DNA of 64,000 nt from Citrobacter sp. On2M (GTDB taxonomy: Bacteria; Pseudomonadota; Gammaproteobacteria; Enterobacterales; Enterobacteriaceae), in the NCBI RefSeq assembly GCF_018035235.1, contig NZ_WPCV01000001.1, forward strand, positions 62,001 through 126,000, given 5' to 3'. The translations under genes were made by a program, and so were the position numbers. Of this stretch, positions 29,046 through 39,358 are shown in pieces. The notes under the pieces were generated by a model that ran no database searches, had not been told where the DNA came from, and saw only the letters and a list, made by a program, of their open reading frames with translations. The stretch's first letter is position 1, and every line of letters begins with the position of its first letter.

Positions 29046-30323
29046 TTATAACCTCACATCTGACTGCTCAGGTGAAAGGATATACTTCAAATCATAAAGT
29101 ACGTGTTTATCTTTTCCAAAGCCACGAATATCATTACTCCCCATCTTCTTAAACTGCTCATGGCCAACGGCGACAATAATAGCATCATAAGAAGCTGCCT
29201 TGATTTCCGATACAGGTACAATCCCGTATTCCTCTTCGACTTCCTCAGCATCCACCCAAGGGTCAAAAATATCAACATTACAGCTGTAATTGCCCAATTC
29301 TTTTACAACATCGATAATGCGGGTATTTCTGATATCCGGGCAGTTTTCCTTAAAGGTGAACCCCAGAATCAGAACGTTAGAACCCTCAACATTAATCCCT
29401 TTTTTGATCATGGCTTTGATCAACTGTCCCGAAACATAGTTACCCATATTATCGTTCAGTCGACGACCCGCGAGGATAATTTCCGGATAGTAACCGATGC
29501 CCTGAGATTTATGAGTCAGATAATAGGGATCGACGCCAATGCAGTGACCACCAACCAGTCCCGGACGGAATGGCAGGAAGTTCCACTTACTTCCCGCGGC
29601 TCGCAGCACGGCTTCAGTGTCAATCTCTAATCGGTTAAAGATTATCGCCAATTCATTTACCAGCGCGATATTGAGATCGCGTTGGGTATTTTCAATCACC
29701 TTTGCCGCTTCCGCGATCTTAATGCTTTCCGTTTTGTACGTTCCTGCCGTGATGATCTGTTGATAGATCTCATCAACCAGACAGGCCGTTTCTGCAGTTG
29801 AGCCAGAGGTAATTTTCTTAATAGTTGTCAGACGGTATTTTTTATCGCCGGGATTGATACGCTCTGGGCTATATCCGACGAAGAAATCTTTGTTAAACGT
29901 CATCGCGGACATACGCTCAAGGATCGGCACGCATTCTTCTTCAGTACATCCTGGATATACCGTAGATTCATAGACCACAATATCGCCTGGTCTCAGTACT
30001 TTACCAACAGTTTCACTTGCCATAATCAAAGGGGTGAGATCTGGCTGCTTATAATCGTTGATCGGTGTCGGGACGGTAATGATGTAAAAATTGCATTCTC
30101 TGATTTCATCAATTGATGAGGTAAACGTCAGATGGCGAGCATCACGTAGCTCTTCTTCTGTGGTTTCGAGATTGACATCGATCCCTTCTTTTAGCTCAAG
30201 TATACGTTTCTGATTAACATCAAAACCAACCACCTGACGAATTTTCCCAAATTCAGCAGCTAATGGCAAACCAACATACCCGAGTCCAATAATGGCAATT
30301 TTCACATCATCTTTGCTGATCAT
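29046..30323 (-). CDS. tviB: TviB, UDP-N-acetylglucosamine 6-dehydrogenase
   Basis: A 425-residue UDP-sugar dehydrogenase of the WecC/UDP-glucose dehydrogenase family. The N-terminal Rossmann motif is [14 protein letters not shown]; the catalytic Cys lies in [16 protein letters not shown]; conserved TVPTPI and ESTVYPG blocks are present. It makes UDP-GlcNAcA using two NAD+. Together with TviC it commits UDP-GlcNAc to Vi. It lies 257 bp after tviA, across a region carrying two inverted repeats. Confidence 0.96.
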   Translation of the reverse strand: MISKDDVKIAIIGLGYVGLPLAAEFGKIRQVVGFDVNQKRILELKEGIDVNLETTEEELRDARHLTFTSSIDEIRECNFYIITVPTPINDYKQPDLTPLIMASETVGKVLRPGDIVVYESTVYPGCTEEECVPILERMSAMTFNKDFFVGYSPERINPGDKKYRLTTIKKITSGSTAETACLVDEIYQQIITAGTYKTESIKIAEAAKVIENTQRDLNIALVNELAIIFNRLEIDTEAVLRAAGSKWNFLPFRPGLVGGHCIGVDPYYLTHKSQGIGYYPEIILAGRRLNDNMGNYVSGQLIKAMIKKGINVEGSNVLILGFTFKENCPDIRNTRIIDVVKELGNYSCNVDIFDPWVDAEEVEEEYGIVPVSEIKAASYDAIIVAVGHEQFKKMGSNDIRGFGKDKHVLYDLKYILSPEQSDVRL

Positions 30324-30442
30324 TACTGATAAATCCCTTATTTAATAATTATTCACTTTAAATAAATTCCAGATATTTTCTGGAACGCTACCGCCCCTGA
30401 CGATCTAAGCCAGCGTATCTATTCTTATCGAAATTACGACAG

Positions 30443-30467
30443 TTTCTAGTCTAAGGAAGGCTAGAAA
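30443..30467. promoter_or_regulatory. Short dyad upstream of tviB
   Basis: TTTCTAG (30443-30449) and CTAGAAA (30461-30467) form a 7-bp inverted repeat with an 11-nt spacer, 120-145 bp upstream of the tviB start. It could be an operator or an RNA hairpin; no known consensus is matched with certainty. Confidence 0.35.
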
Positions 30468-30525
30468 TGTTATATTTTCTAATTTTAGTTAAATGGAGGT
30501 CGTATGCAGTATCAGTTCTAAAACA

Positions 30526-30552
30526 ACAATTAAAGATCGGAGCTTTAATTGT
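30526..30552 (-). terminator. Intercistronic hairpin between tviA and tviB
   Basis: A perfect 10-bp stem (ACAATTAAAG at 30526-30535 and its complement at 30543-30552, 7-nt loop) lies 28 bp after the tviA stop. On the minus strand it is followed by TGTTTTAG, a weak U-tract. It probably acts as a partial terminator, setting the ratio of tviA to the biosynthetic genes. Confidence 0.55.
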
Positions 30553-30580
30553 AATTCTTATTGAGATAACGCATATCTGC

Positions 30581-31105
30581 TTATTCTGGCAATAGAAGAT
30601 ATCGAGGGTCCCGCACGCCGAATTTATGGGCGATTTCTTTTCTCCAACGATACAATGTTGACGGCGAGTTCATGAATCTATCCTGAAGCTCCTCCATACC
30701 GCTTTCGGTTAAGAAGTACTTCATCTTCATGATATCTTTGTTGCTAATCTTAAAGTTACATTCCCTTCGCCCTGCTGTTATCTTGTCACCATTTCGATAT
30801 AGGCTTATTTTCTTAATCATCTCCGACACAGGTGTTGAGGTATCGAAAACAGCAATAACATTTTTGATATTATCCAGCCAAAAAAGAGCCAAAGGCATCA
30901 ACCGTGAACTTGAAATGATGATTATGATTTTATTGATATTTTTATTCCGTGAGAAAAAAACCAAGGTGCTATGTAAGCTGTATTGATTAAGATTCACAAA
31001 TAAATAATTTCTTTCGTTTGTAATCAGTGACATTTCATCAATAACACTAGCGACACCAACTCCAAAGTAAATATCATTTGGTGGCCAGAAATGTTGATAC
31101 TTCAT
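30581..31105 (-). CDS. tviA: TviA, Vi capsule regulator (LuxR-like, RcsB co-regulator)
   Basis: A 174-residue regulator. The N-terminal HFWPPNDIYFGVGVA and C-terminal SGMEELQDRFMNSPSTLYRW segments follow S. Typhi TviA closely as I recall it. The C-terminal part is the DNA-binding LuxR-like HTH (STLYRWRKEIAHKFGV). In Typhi, TviA with RcsB switches on Vi genes at low osmolarity and represses flagella and SPI-1. GGAGG lies 4 nt before the ATG. The protein is a few residues shorter than the Typhi one at its C-terminus. It is the first gene of the locus, transcribed away from selC. Confidence 0.95.
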   Translation of the reverse strand: MKYQHFWPPNDIYFGVGVASVIDEMSLITNERNYLFVNLNQYSLHSTLVFFSRNKNINKIIIIISSSRLMPLALFWLDNIKNVIAVFDTSTPVSEMIKKISLYRNGDKITAGRRECNFKISNKDIMKMKYFLTESGMEELQDRFMNSPSTLYRWRKEIAHKFGVRDPRYLLLPE

Positions 31106-32521
31106 GAAGCCTCCATAACCTCGAACAACTCTATTTCATCCATGGAAAGGTAAGTGTGTACTTTTAAGCACATCTACCCTCTAAAAAATACCTAACAATC
31201 GAGTAATTGATTTTATTAATATTGTTAAGTGCATGAGATGAACTTTTACACAACAAGGATGTGATATCAACCCCTCGCCATTCATAGCTAAAAACTATCA
31301 ATCATTCATTCTTAGATTTGAATTACTAATGAATATCGGAATTTTAATGCGATTATTGGTGTATTTTTAGCGCTACTTGTGAAAACGCACTTTCATCTTT
31401 TATTCAAAATGAGAAAATTCTCAAAACACACAGAAACATTTTCTTACAAACTTACAGCATACATACCGAGGTTAAAGGTACCTTGGCTGAATTGTCACCC
31501 GTGTCTTTACGTTTAAATTCTTAGCTATCTCGTGTTATATTTTAATCAGTACAACTCAAGTCTATCTAACTATATTTTTCATGTTTTTCAGCAAGCGTGA
31601 CATAATATACATAAGGCTCACGAACTACTCAGCATAGCAAGTATTAAAAATGGTATAAATACTAAACTAATTCATATGTTTTTTGTATCTACATAAGTTT
31701 TGATCGGATAATGAGACTAAAACTAGTCACCTTAATAAATTATCGATAATGATCAAGATCCTTAAGATATTTTTAACAAAATAAATAAGTACCTTTTTTA
31801 AATCAGACCAAATCTAAATTATTTAAAAGATGTTACTGCCTATAAGAGAAAATTGACTTGTAAAAAGACTACTTTATTTATGCAGGATGAAAAATCTTAT
31901 ATTGTATTCAAAAAAAGATAACTATGGAATTATATTCTAAAAATTAATTACGTGACTTTTATTTTTACTGGTATATTTTCAGACAAGCACTCTAACATAT
32001 CCCTTGCAATTTATTAAAATAAATCCAATTTATTGAACATTAATTTTTTGTACCAGACGGATACAAAAGTGATATTTAGGACACCGGTATCGCGAATTGG
32101 AAGGATTAACCAGCCTTTACAAGACCGTACTATCCGAGTGCGTCAAAGATATCTTTTTGGCTCCTGTAGATTGTTAGTTTCATATGAGGTATCTCCCGAA
32201 AGTGGTATCGAAATCCGCCGATCGTCTCCCACAATCGGTTTAGCTTTTATCTTCGTGCAGTAAGTGACCGTTAAACAAAGAAACACATTGAAATTACGAA
32301 GAATAATTGAATCATGAGAGTCAATAAGAAATAGGTCGTGGAGGGCGAAGGGATTAGAACAAATACATCAATAAATTGAAAAATATGAACTTTTCAAGTT
32401 TATACCCCAAAAACCGTTTGAAACTGGTTGAAGTCGATTGCTCTCGGGATACAAGGAATGCCTGATATATAAGGGATTAGAAGGGATTTATTGACTTCGG
32501 GAGAGTTCAGGAGAGTCTAAT
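31106..32521. promoter_or_regulatory. Long AT-rich leader upstream of tviA, gene-free
   Basis: About 1.4 kb between tviA and selC with no convincing gene. A 76-codon plus-strand open frame at 32033-32263 and a 17-codon minus-strand one within it (KLTIYRSQKDIFDALG) have no known domain; they may be debris. A 14-mer on the minus strand, TAACAATATTAATA (31227-31214), resembles the RcsAB box and lies about 110 bp upstream of the tviA start, where RcsB/TviA control would be expected; this is a weak match found by eye. The last 120 bp before selC carry repeated GGGATTAGAA words. No integrase gene is present. Confidence 0.5.
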
Positions 32522-32616
32522 TGGCGGAAGATCACAGGAGTCGAACCTGCCCGGGAACGCTGGCGTCCCCAACTGGATTTGAAGTCCAGCCACCTCACCG
32601 GAGATGACGATCTTCC
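32522..32616 (-). tRNA. selC: Selenocysteine tRNA, tRNA-Sec(UCA)
   Basis: A 95-nt gene on the minus strand. The 5' end GGAAGATCGTC (from 32616) pairs with the 3' end GATCTTCCGCCA (ending at 32522, CCA encoded). The anticodon loop reads CTTCAAA (UCA anticodon), and the very long extra arm is typical of tRNA-Sec. It delivers Sec at UGA codons with SelB. Its 3' end faces left, the side where the accessory region begins; this 3' end is a classic integration site (LEE, SPI-3). Confidence 0.98.
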
Positions 32617-32906
32617 GCGCCTCGATTGCTACATGGAGGCGGGGCGCATTATAGCTACTTCCTGGGGTTTCCACACCCCCTCACTCACTTTTTTAACTTC
32701 CCTTTTGTCTTGCTATGATCGATTTCATATAAATCCTCAATAAATCCGTTAGTTACATTTCATCATATTTTTCGACGCTACCCTGATCACAGAAAACAAG
32801 AATCATAATTTGATAACGAGAAATCGGAATACCCGCGCTCACAGGGATGGTTTACAAGAACTGTAACCGGTATCAGGGCGTGTGAAAGTGCTAACAAGGA
32901 TGCGTA

Positions 32907-34289
32907 ATGAAAAGTGAGATTCTGTCTGTTAAAGAGAAGATTGGCTACGGGATGGGGGATGCGGCGAGCCACATTATCTTCGATAACGTCATGTTATATA
33001 TGATGTTCTTCTACACCGATATTTTTGGTATTCCGGCCGGATTTGTCGGCACCATGTTTTTGCTGGCGCGCGCGCTGGACGCCATCTCAGACCCTTGCAT
33101 GGGGCTGCTTGCCGACCGTACACGGTCGCGCTGGGGGAAATTTCGTCCGTGGGTACTGTTTGGCGCACTGCCGTTTGGCCTGGTTTGCGTGCTGGCCTAC
33201 AGTACGCCAGATCTCAGCCTGAACGGTAAAATGATTTATGCTGCCATCACTTACACCCTGCTGACTCTGCTCTACACCGTAGTGAACATCCCCTACTGTG
33301 CTTTGGGCGGTGTCATCACCAATGACCCAACGCAGCGTATCTCCCTGCAATCATGGCGCTTCGTGCTGGCGACGGCGGGCGGCATGCTCTCCACCGTGCT
33401 GATGATGCCGCTGGTGAATCTGATTGGCGGCGAGGATAAAGCGTTCGGCTTTCAGGGCGGGATTGCCGTGCTCTCGGTGGTGGCCTTCCTGATGCTGGCA
33501 TTTTGTTTTTTCACTACCAAAGAACGCGTGGAAGCGCCGCCGAGCACCACCTCGATGCGTGAAGACCTGCGCGACATCTGGCAAAACGATCAATGGCGCA
33601 TCGTTGGCCTGCTGACCATCCTCAACATCCTGGCCGTCTGTGTTCGCGGCGGGGCGATGATGTATTACGTCACCTGGATTTTGGGTACGCCGGAGGTATT
33701 TGTCGCCTTCCTCACCACCTATTGCGTTGGTAACCTGATCGGCTCTGCGCTGGCGAAGCCGCTCACCGACTGGAAATGCAAAGTCAGCGTCTTCTGGTGG
33801 ACCAACGCCGCGCTGGCGGTGGCGAGCCTGGCGATGTTCTTTGTGCCGATGCACGCCAGCATCACCATGTTCGCCTTTATCTTCGTGATTGGTGTACTGC
33901 ACCAGCTCGTAACGCCAATCCAGTGGGTGATGATGTCCGACACCGTTGATTACGGCGAATGGTGCAACGGTAAACGCCTGACGGGGATCAGCTTTGCGGG
34001 CACATTGTTTGTGCTCAAGCTGGGCCTGGCGTTCGGTGGGGCACTGATTGGCTGGATGCTGGCAGGTGGGGGCTACGACGCCGCAGCGAAAACCCAGAAC
34101 AGCGCCACCATTAGTATCATCATCGCACTGTTCACCATTGTCCCGGCTATTTGCTACCTGCTGAGTGCCGTGATTGCCAAGCGCTTCTACACCCTGAAAA
34201 CCCCGTATCTGACTGAAATCATGAGTCAACTGTCTCAGGGGGCGCGTCGTAATCAGCAGGATTTCACGACGAAAGAATTACAGAACTAA
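32907..34289 (+). CDS. yicJ: YicJ, GPH-family sugar (xyloside) transporter
   Basis: A 460-residue inner-membrane symporter of the glycoside-pentoside-hexuronide family with about 12 membrane helices. The family start [20 protein letters not shown] and the loop motif [20 protein letters not shown] are present. Length equals E. coli YicJ. It probably imports alpha-xylosides such as isoprimeverose by cation symport for YicI. It is followed by yicI after 10 bp, in one operon, and starts 290 bp from the selC 5' end on the other strand. Confidence 0.95.
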   Translation: MKSEILSVKEKIGYGMGDAASHIIFDNVMLYMMFFYTDIFGIPAGFVGTMFLLARALDAISDPCMGLLADRTRSRWGKFRPWVLFGALPFGLVCVLAYSTPDLSLNGKMIYAAITYTLLTLLYTVVNIPYCALGGVITNDPTQRISLQSWRFVLATAGGMLSTVLMMPLVNLIGGEDKAFGFQGGIAVLSVVAFLMLAFCFFTTKERVEAPPSTTSMREDLRDIWQNDQWRIVGLLTILNILAVCVRGGAMMYYVTWILGTPEVFVAFLTTYCVGNLIGSALAKPLTDWKCKVSVFWWTNAALAVASLAMFFVPMHASITMFAFIFVIGVLHQLVTPIQWVMMSDTVDYGEWCNGKRLTGISFAGTLFVLKLGLAFGGALIGWMLAGGGYDAAAKTQNSATISIIIALFTIVPAICYLLSAVIAKRFYTLKTPYLTEIMSQLSQGARRNQQDFTTKELQN

Positions 34290-34299
34290 GGAACCAGCA

Positions 34300-36618
34300 A
34301 TGAAAATAAGCGATGGAAACTGGCTGATTCAACCCGGTCTGAACGTGATTAACCCGATTCAGGTGTTCGAGGTTGAACAGCAGGGCAATGAGATGATTGT
34401 CTACGTTGCGCCGCGCGACGTGCGTGAACGTACCTGGCAACTGGATACCCCATTGTTTACCCTGCGTTTTTTCTCTCCGCAGGAAGGGGTGGTGGGCGTA
34501 CGTATGGAACACTTCCAGGGTGCGCTGGATACCGGCCCGCATTACCCACTGAACGTGCTGAAAGACGTTAACGTTGAGATGCAGAACACCGTTGAGTTTG
34601 CCGAGCTGAAGAGCGGCAACTTAAGCGTGCGCGTCACCAAAGGGGAGTTCTGGTCGCTGGATTTCCTGCGTAATGGCGAGCGTATTACCGGCAGTCAGCT
34701 GAAAAATAACGGCTACGTGCAGGATGCCCACAGCGGGCGTAACTATATGTTTGAGCGCCTGGATCTCGGTGTCGGGGAAACGGTATATGGCCTGGGCGAA
34801 CGCTTTACCGCGCTGGTGCGCAACGGCCAGACGGTAGAAACCTGGAACCGCGATGGTGGCACTAGTACCGAGCAGTCTTACAAGAACATCCCGTTTTATC
34901 TCACCAACCGCGGTTACGGCGTACTGGTGAACCATCCGCAGTGTGTGTCGTTTGAAATCGGCTCTGAGAAAGTGTCGAAAGTGCAGTTCAGCGTGGAAAG
35001 CGAGTATCTGGAATACTTCGTTATTGACGGCCCAACGCCGAAGGACGTGTTGAACCGTTATACCCAATTCACTGGCCGTCCCGCGTTGCCGCCAGCCTGG
35101 TCGTTCGGCCTGTGGCTGACCACGTCGTTCACCACCAATTATGACGAAGCGACGGTCAACAGCTTTATCGACGGCATGGCCGAGCGCAACTTGCCGCTGC
35201 ACGTTTTTCACTTTGACTGCTTCTGGATGAAAGCCTTCCAGTGGTGCGATTTTGAGTGGGATTCTGTGACCTTCCCGGATCCGGAAGGTATGATCCGCCG
35301 CCTGAAAGAGAAAGGGCTGAAGGTGTGCGTGTGGATCAACCCGTACATCGGGCAAAAATCACCGATTTTCAACGAACTGAAAGAGAAGGGGTATCTGCTC
35401 AAGCGGCCGGATGGTTCCCTGTGGCAATGGGATAAATGGCAGCCGGGCCTGGCGATTTATGACTTCACCAATCCTCAAGCCTGTGAGTGGTATGCCAACA
35501 AGCTGAAAGGTCTGGTGGATATCGGTGTGGATTGCTTCAAAACCGACTTTGGCGAACGCATTCCCACGGATGTGCAGTGGTTTGACGGTTCTGATCCACA
35601 GAAAATGCACAACCATTATGCGTACATCTACAATGAACTGGTGTGGAACGTGCTGAAAGACACCGTCGGTGAAGAAGAGGCTGTCCTGTTTGCTCGTTCA
35701 GCTTCGGTGGGCGCACAGCAGTTTCCGGTACACTGGGGCGGTGACTGCTACGCCAACTATGAATCGATGGCGGAAAGCCTGCGCGGCGGCCTGTCGATTG
35801 GTCTGTCCGGATTTGGCTTCTGGAGCCACGATATCGGCGGCTTCGAAAACACCGCGCCGGCGGATGTCTACAAGCGCTGGTGCGCCTTTGGCCTGTTCTC
35901 CAGCCACAGCCGCCTGCACGGCAGCAAATCCTATCGTGTGCCATGGGCGTATGACGAAGAGTCCTGCGACGTGGTGCGCTACTTCACCGAAATGAAGTGC
36001 CGCATGATGCCGTACCTGTACCGTCAGGCGGCACTGGCGAACGAGCAGGGCACGCCGATGCTGCGCGCCATGATGCTGGAGTTCCCTGACGATCCGGCGT
36101 GCGACTACCTTGACCGTCAGTACATGCTGGGAGATTCCCTGGCGGTGGCGCCGGTGTTCACCGAAGCGGGCGATGTACAGTTCTACCTGCCGGAAGGTCG
36201 CTGGACGCATCTCTGGCACAACGACGAGGTGCAGGGCAGCCGCTGGCATAAGCAGCAGCACGACTTTATGAGCCTGCCGGTGTATGTGCGCGACAACACC
36301 CTGCTGGCGCTGGGCAACAATAACCAGCTGCCGAACTACGCCTGGCATGAAGGCACCGCGTTCCAGCTGTTCCATCTGCAGGAGGGCCGGGAAGCGGTGT
36401 GTGAAGTGCCTGCGATGGACGGCTCGGTTATCTTCACGCTGAAGGCAAAGCGTGTAGGTAATACCGTCACCGTGCAAGGGAATGGTGAGGCACGTAACTG
36501 GACGCTGTGCCTGCGTAATATTCAGAAAGTTGGCGGCATTAAATGCGGGTCGCATATGGGCAGCGAGCACGGTGTAGTCATTATTCCACAGGGCAGTGAG
36601 CTGACGATTACCTTGTAA
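34300..36618 (+). CDS. yicI: YicI, alpha-xylosidase (GH31)
   Basis: A 772-residue cytoplasmic glycoside hydrolase of family 31, the same length as the E. coli enzyme. The catalytic nucleophile Asp is in [12 protein letters not shown] (D416 in E. coli numbering) and the acid/base Asp in [20 protein letters not shown] (D482). The substrate-pocket block [13 protein letters not shown] is intact. It removes alpha-1,6-linked xylose from xyloglucan oligosaccharide ends such as isoprimeverose. In an operon with yicJ. Confidence 0.96.
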   Translation: MKISDGNWLIQPGLNVINPIQVFEVEQQGNEMIVYVAPRDVRERTWQLDTPLFTLRFFSPQEGVVGVRMEHFQGALDTGPHYPLNVLKDVNVEMQNTVEFAELKSGNLSVRVTKGEFWSLDFLRNGERITGSQLKNNGYVQDAHSGRNYMFERLDLGVGETVYGLGERFTALVRNGQTVETWNRDGGTSTEQSYKNIPFYLTNRGYGVLVNHPQCVSFEIGSEKVSKVQFSVESEYLEYFVIDGPTPKDVLNRYTQFTGRPALPPAWSFGLWLTTSFTTNYDEATVNSFIDGMAERNLPLHVFHFDCFWMKAFQWCDFEWDSVTFPDPEGMIRRLKEKGLKVCVWINPYIGQKSPIFNELKEKGYLLKRPDGSLWQWDKWQPGLAIYDFTNPQACEWYANKLKGLVDIGVDCFKTDFGERIPTDVQWFDGSDPQKMHNHYAYIYNELVWNVLKDTVGEEEAVLFARSASVGAQQFPVHWGGDCYANYESMAESLRGGLSIGLSGFGFWSHDIGGFENTAPADVYKRWCAFGLFSSHSRLHGSKSYRVPWAYDEESCDVVRYFTEMKCRMMPYLYRQAALANEQGTPMLRAMMLEFPDDPACDYLDRQYMLGDSLAVAPVFTEAGDVQFYLPEGRWTHLWHNDEVQGSRWHKQQHDFMSLPVYVRDNTLLALGNNNQLPNYAWHEGTAFQLFHLQEGREAVCEVPAMDGSVIFTLKAKRVGNTVTVQGNGEARNWTLCLRNIQKVGGIKCGSHMGSEHGVVIIPQGSELTITL

Positions 36619-36630
36619 GCATGTGTCGAC

Positions 36631-36661
36631 GTGGTGCCGGATGCGTTTTATCCGGCACCAC
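36631..36661. terminator. Hairpin after yicI (REP-like)
   Basis: A perfect 12-bp stem (GTGGTGCCGGAT at 36631-36642 and its complement at 36650-36661, loop GCGTTTT) lies 12 bp past the yicI stop. The GCCGGATGCG core matches REP elements. No T-run follows; it may protect mRNA 3' ends or stop transcription weakly. Confidence 0.6.
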
Positions 36662-36941
36662 GCTGCGGGCAGCGTTCCAGATCTGAAAATCAAAAATATC
36701 CTGACTTAACATTTCATCACCCTATATTTGCGAGCGCGGTCACTCTAATTACCACGAAAAATGTGATCTGTGCCGTAAATATCTCACTATTTCCTCTTTT
36801 TGTCTTATTTCTGTCCGGAATACAGGACACGATTTAGTATTGTTGCCACATCGTAGTCCTCTTATATTTACCATCACGGATTACACGTGGAGCGTAAGCG
36901 CTTCTTTAGCTATTTAATCTGGTGTGTGATAAGGGTAAATA

Positions 36942-38495
36942 ATGCAAATGATTACCTCGCGACAAAACAGATTATTAAAGTTTCTTCTGTCCCGGAAGGA
37001 ATATGTCACGCTTCTGAAAATTGCCGAGTATTTATCTGTTTCAGAGAAAACAGTGCAGCGCGATCTGCGGTTACTGGAACAATGGCTATCTGAATGGAAA
37101 ATATCTGTTGATAAACGCGCTGGGGCGGGCGTGTTATTAAGTGCCGATAATATTACTGACCTTTTATATCTGGATCAGTTATTAGGTACGGAAGGTGATG
37201 AAGCTGACGGCATGATGAATAATTCACGGCGGGTTAAAATAGCTTCGCAATTACTAAGCGAAACGCCGCATGAAACGTCGATCAGCAAATTATCTGAACG
37301 TTATTTTATTAGTAGCGCATCGATTGTTAACGATCTGAAAGTGATTGAATCCTGGATTACCCCGCTGGGCCTGTCGCTGATTCGCAGCCAGAGCGGTACA
37401 CACATAGAAGGCAGTGAGAGCGGTGTGCGCCAGGCAATGGCGTCTCTGATTAACGGTGTGATTAACCATAATGAACCTGGCAGCGTAATTTATTCACGTC
37501 TTGATCAGGGCAGCTATAAAGCGTTAGTACATTACTTCGGCGAAGAAGACGTTTTATTTGTCCAGACGCTGTTACAGGAAATGGAGAACGATCTGTGCTG
37601 GTCGTTGGGCGAGCCTTACTACGTCAATATCTTTACTCATATTCTGATCATGATGTATCGCATCACGCGGGGCAATGCGCTGCCGAGAAAAGAAGAGAGC
37701 ATCACTACCTGTGATGAAAACATCTTTTCCATTGCCAGTCGTATGATTCAGCATATTGAAAAACGCATTGCCCACCCGCTGCCGGAAGACGAAGTCTGGT
37801 TTATTTATCAATACATTATCTCTTCCGGCGTGGTAATTGAAGAGCATAACGACGTGAGCGTGATTGGCCACATGCTCTCCAGCGACGAAGCGCGCTTGAT
37901 TACCCAGCGGCTGATTGCCACCTTCGCTGAAATGGTCGACAGCGATCTTAGCCAGGATACTGCGCTGTATGACGGATTGCTGATCCATATTAAGCCGCTG
38001 ATTAACCGCCTGAACTACCAGATCCGCATTCGCAATCCGTTGCTGGAGGATATTAAAGGCGAGTTGCAGGACGTGTGGCGTCTGACCCAGTGCGCGGTGA
38101 ATCGGGTGTTTAGCGGCTGGGGCGAGCGAGCCGTGTCGGAAGATGAGGTGGGATATCTAACCGTACATTTTCAGGCCGCAATGGAGCGGCAGATCGCGCG
38201 TAAGCGCGTGCTGCTGGTCTGCTCAACCGGTATCGGCACTTCCCACTTACTTAAAAGCCGCATTCTACGCGCATTTCCGGACTGGACCATCGTTGGCGTG
38301 GTGTCGGTTAGTAGCTTGCCTTCTATACTGACGGACGATATTGAACTGGTGGTATCGACAATTAATTTACCCGTTGTTGCCATGCCGGTTGTGTATGTCA
38401 CCGCCTTTTTCAATGATGTGGATATTAAGCGGGTAACAGAAACGGTTATTACGGAAAAATTACATCGGGCGACATCGCTGGTCGTTGAAAATTAA
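36942..38495 (+). CDS. PRD-containing transcriptional activator/antiterminator (BglG/MtlR-like) of the PTS operon
   Basis: A 517-residue regulator. The N-terminal DeoR/Mga-type HTH (LLKIAEYLSVSEKTVQRDLR) and second HTH (YFISSASIVNDLKVIESWIT) are followed by two PTS regulation domains with conserved His (IMMYRITRGNALP and LLIHIKPLINRLNYQIRIRN). It ends in a PTS IIB-like domain (VLLVCSTGIGTSHLLKSRIL), but a C-terminal IIA domain is absent. It should sense PTS phosphorylation state and activate the downstream operon, which begins 26 bp after its stop. ATG 36942 has AAGGG upstream. Confidence 0.88.
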   Translation: MQMITSRQNRLLKFLLSRKEYVTLLKIAEYLSVSEKTVQRDLRLLEQWLSEWKISVDKRAGAGVLLSADNITDLLYLDQLLGTEGDEADGMMNNSRRVKIASQLLSETPHETSISKLSERYFISSASIVNDLKVIESWITPLGLSLIRSQSGTHIEGSESGVRQAMASLINGVINHNEPGSVIYSRLDQGSYKALVHYFGEEDVLFVQTLLQEMENDLCWSLGEPYYVNIFTHILIMMYRITRGNALPRKEESITTCDENIFSIASRMIQHIEKRIAHPLPEDEVWFIYQYIISSGVVIEEHNDVSVIGHMLSSDEARLITQRLIATFAEMVDSDLSQDTALYDGLLIHIKPLINRLNYQIRIRNPLLEDIKGELQDVWRLTQCAVNRVFSGWGERAVSEDEVGYLTVHFQAAMERQIARKRVLLVCSTGIGTSHLLKSRILRAFPDWTIVGVVSVSSLPSILTDDIELVVSTINLPVVAMPVVYVTAFFNDVDIKRVTETVITEKLHRATSLVVEN

Positions 38496-38521
38496 TGTCT
38501 GAACTCCATGAGGTATGATTG

Positions 38522-38992
38522 ATGGACATCACGAAAATACTCAATACAAATCGCGTTATTTTGGACATGAGGGCCACAAACAAAACGGAGGTTATTGAGG
38601 AACTGACGGATATTCTGCAAAAAGATGGGGCAATTAGCTGTCGGGAAACGTTTATTCAGGATGTCTGGCAGCGTGAATCAGAAGGCTCGACCGGTTTCGA
38701 AAACCATATTGCTATTCCGCATGGGAAATCCTCGGCAGTGGTCAATACCACGCTGGCAATTGGGCGTACCCGCCAGGACATTCCCTGGGAAACCCTGGAC
38801 GGCAGCAATGTGCGCTGCATTATTCTGTTTGCGGTACGCCTTGAGGATCAAAACACCACCCATATTCGTTTGCTCTCGCAGGTTGCCGGAGCGTTGGCGG
38901 ATGACGATATTATTGAACAGCTGTTAGTCGAAAGTAGTCCACAGAAAATTATTGAGCTTTTTAGCCAATATGCTGAATCCAATGTCTGCTAA
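38522..38992 (+). CDS. PTS fructose-family EIIA component
   Basis: A 156-residue EIIA of the fructose/mannitol/nitrogen family. The phosphorylatable His67 sits in the family motif HIAIPHGKSS. ATG 38522 is taken rather than TTG 38519; GAGG is upstream. It passes phosphate from HPr (or FPr) to the separate EIIB encoded next. Its phosphorylation state probably also signals to the PRD regulator. Confidence 0.9.
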   Translation: MDITKILNTNRVILDMRATNKTEVIEELTDILQKDGAISCRETFIQDVWQRESEGSTGFENHIAIPHGKSSAVVNTTLAIGRTRQDIPWETLDGSNVRCIILFAVRLEDQNTTHIRLLSQVAGALADDDIIEQLLVESSPQKIIELFSQYAESNVC

Positions 38993-39011
38993 ATAAAAAG
39001 TGGAGCACGTT

Positions 39012-39332
39012 ATGAATATTGTTTGTGTTGCCGCCTGTACGGCGGGTATTGCGCACACCTATATTGCCCGTGAAAAGTTAATTAAAGGTGCTAAAGCGCT
39101 TGGTCATAATATAAAAGTTGAAACCCAAGGAACCATTGGCACGGAAAACGAATTACTCACAGAAGATATTTCTGCAGCTGATGTCGTGATTCTCGCTGTC
39201 GATGTAAAAATAAAAGGGGAGGAGCGATTTTCAAATAAACCTATTGTGCGAGTAAAAACCGAAATAGTTATAAAGTCGCCGATTCAGTTTCTTGAAAAGG
39301 TCGAAAAATCATTAGTTAATAACAACCAGTAG
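39012..39332 (+). CDS. PTS fructose-family EIIB component
   Basis: A 106-residue stand-alone EIIB. The active Cys9 lies in CVAACTAGIAHTYIAREKL, matching the CPTGxAHT motif of fructose EIIB domains with Thr-Ala for Pro-Thr. ATG 39012 is chosen because homology begins there; a GTG at 39000 would add four residues. It phosphorylates the incoming sugar together with EIIC. Confidence 0.9.
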   Translation: MNIVCVAACTAGIAHTYIAREKLIKGAKALGHNIKVETQGTIGTENELLTEDISAADVVILAVDVKIKGEERFSNKPIVRVKTEIVIKSPIQFLEKVEKSLVNNNQ

Positions 39333-39358
39333 CGATCCTCATTCTGGAGGGATTTCAC

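Noticed and set aside
32033-32263. 76-codon open frame in the tviA-selC gap
   Set aside because: No recognisable domain, no good ribosome-binding site and unusual composition; treated as debris within the leader.
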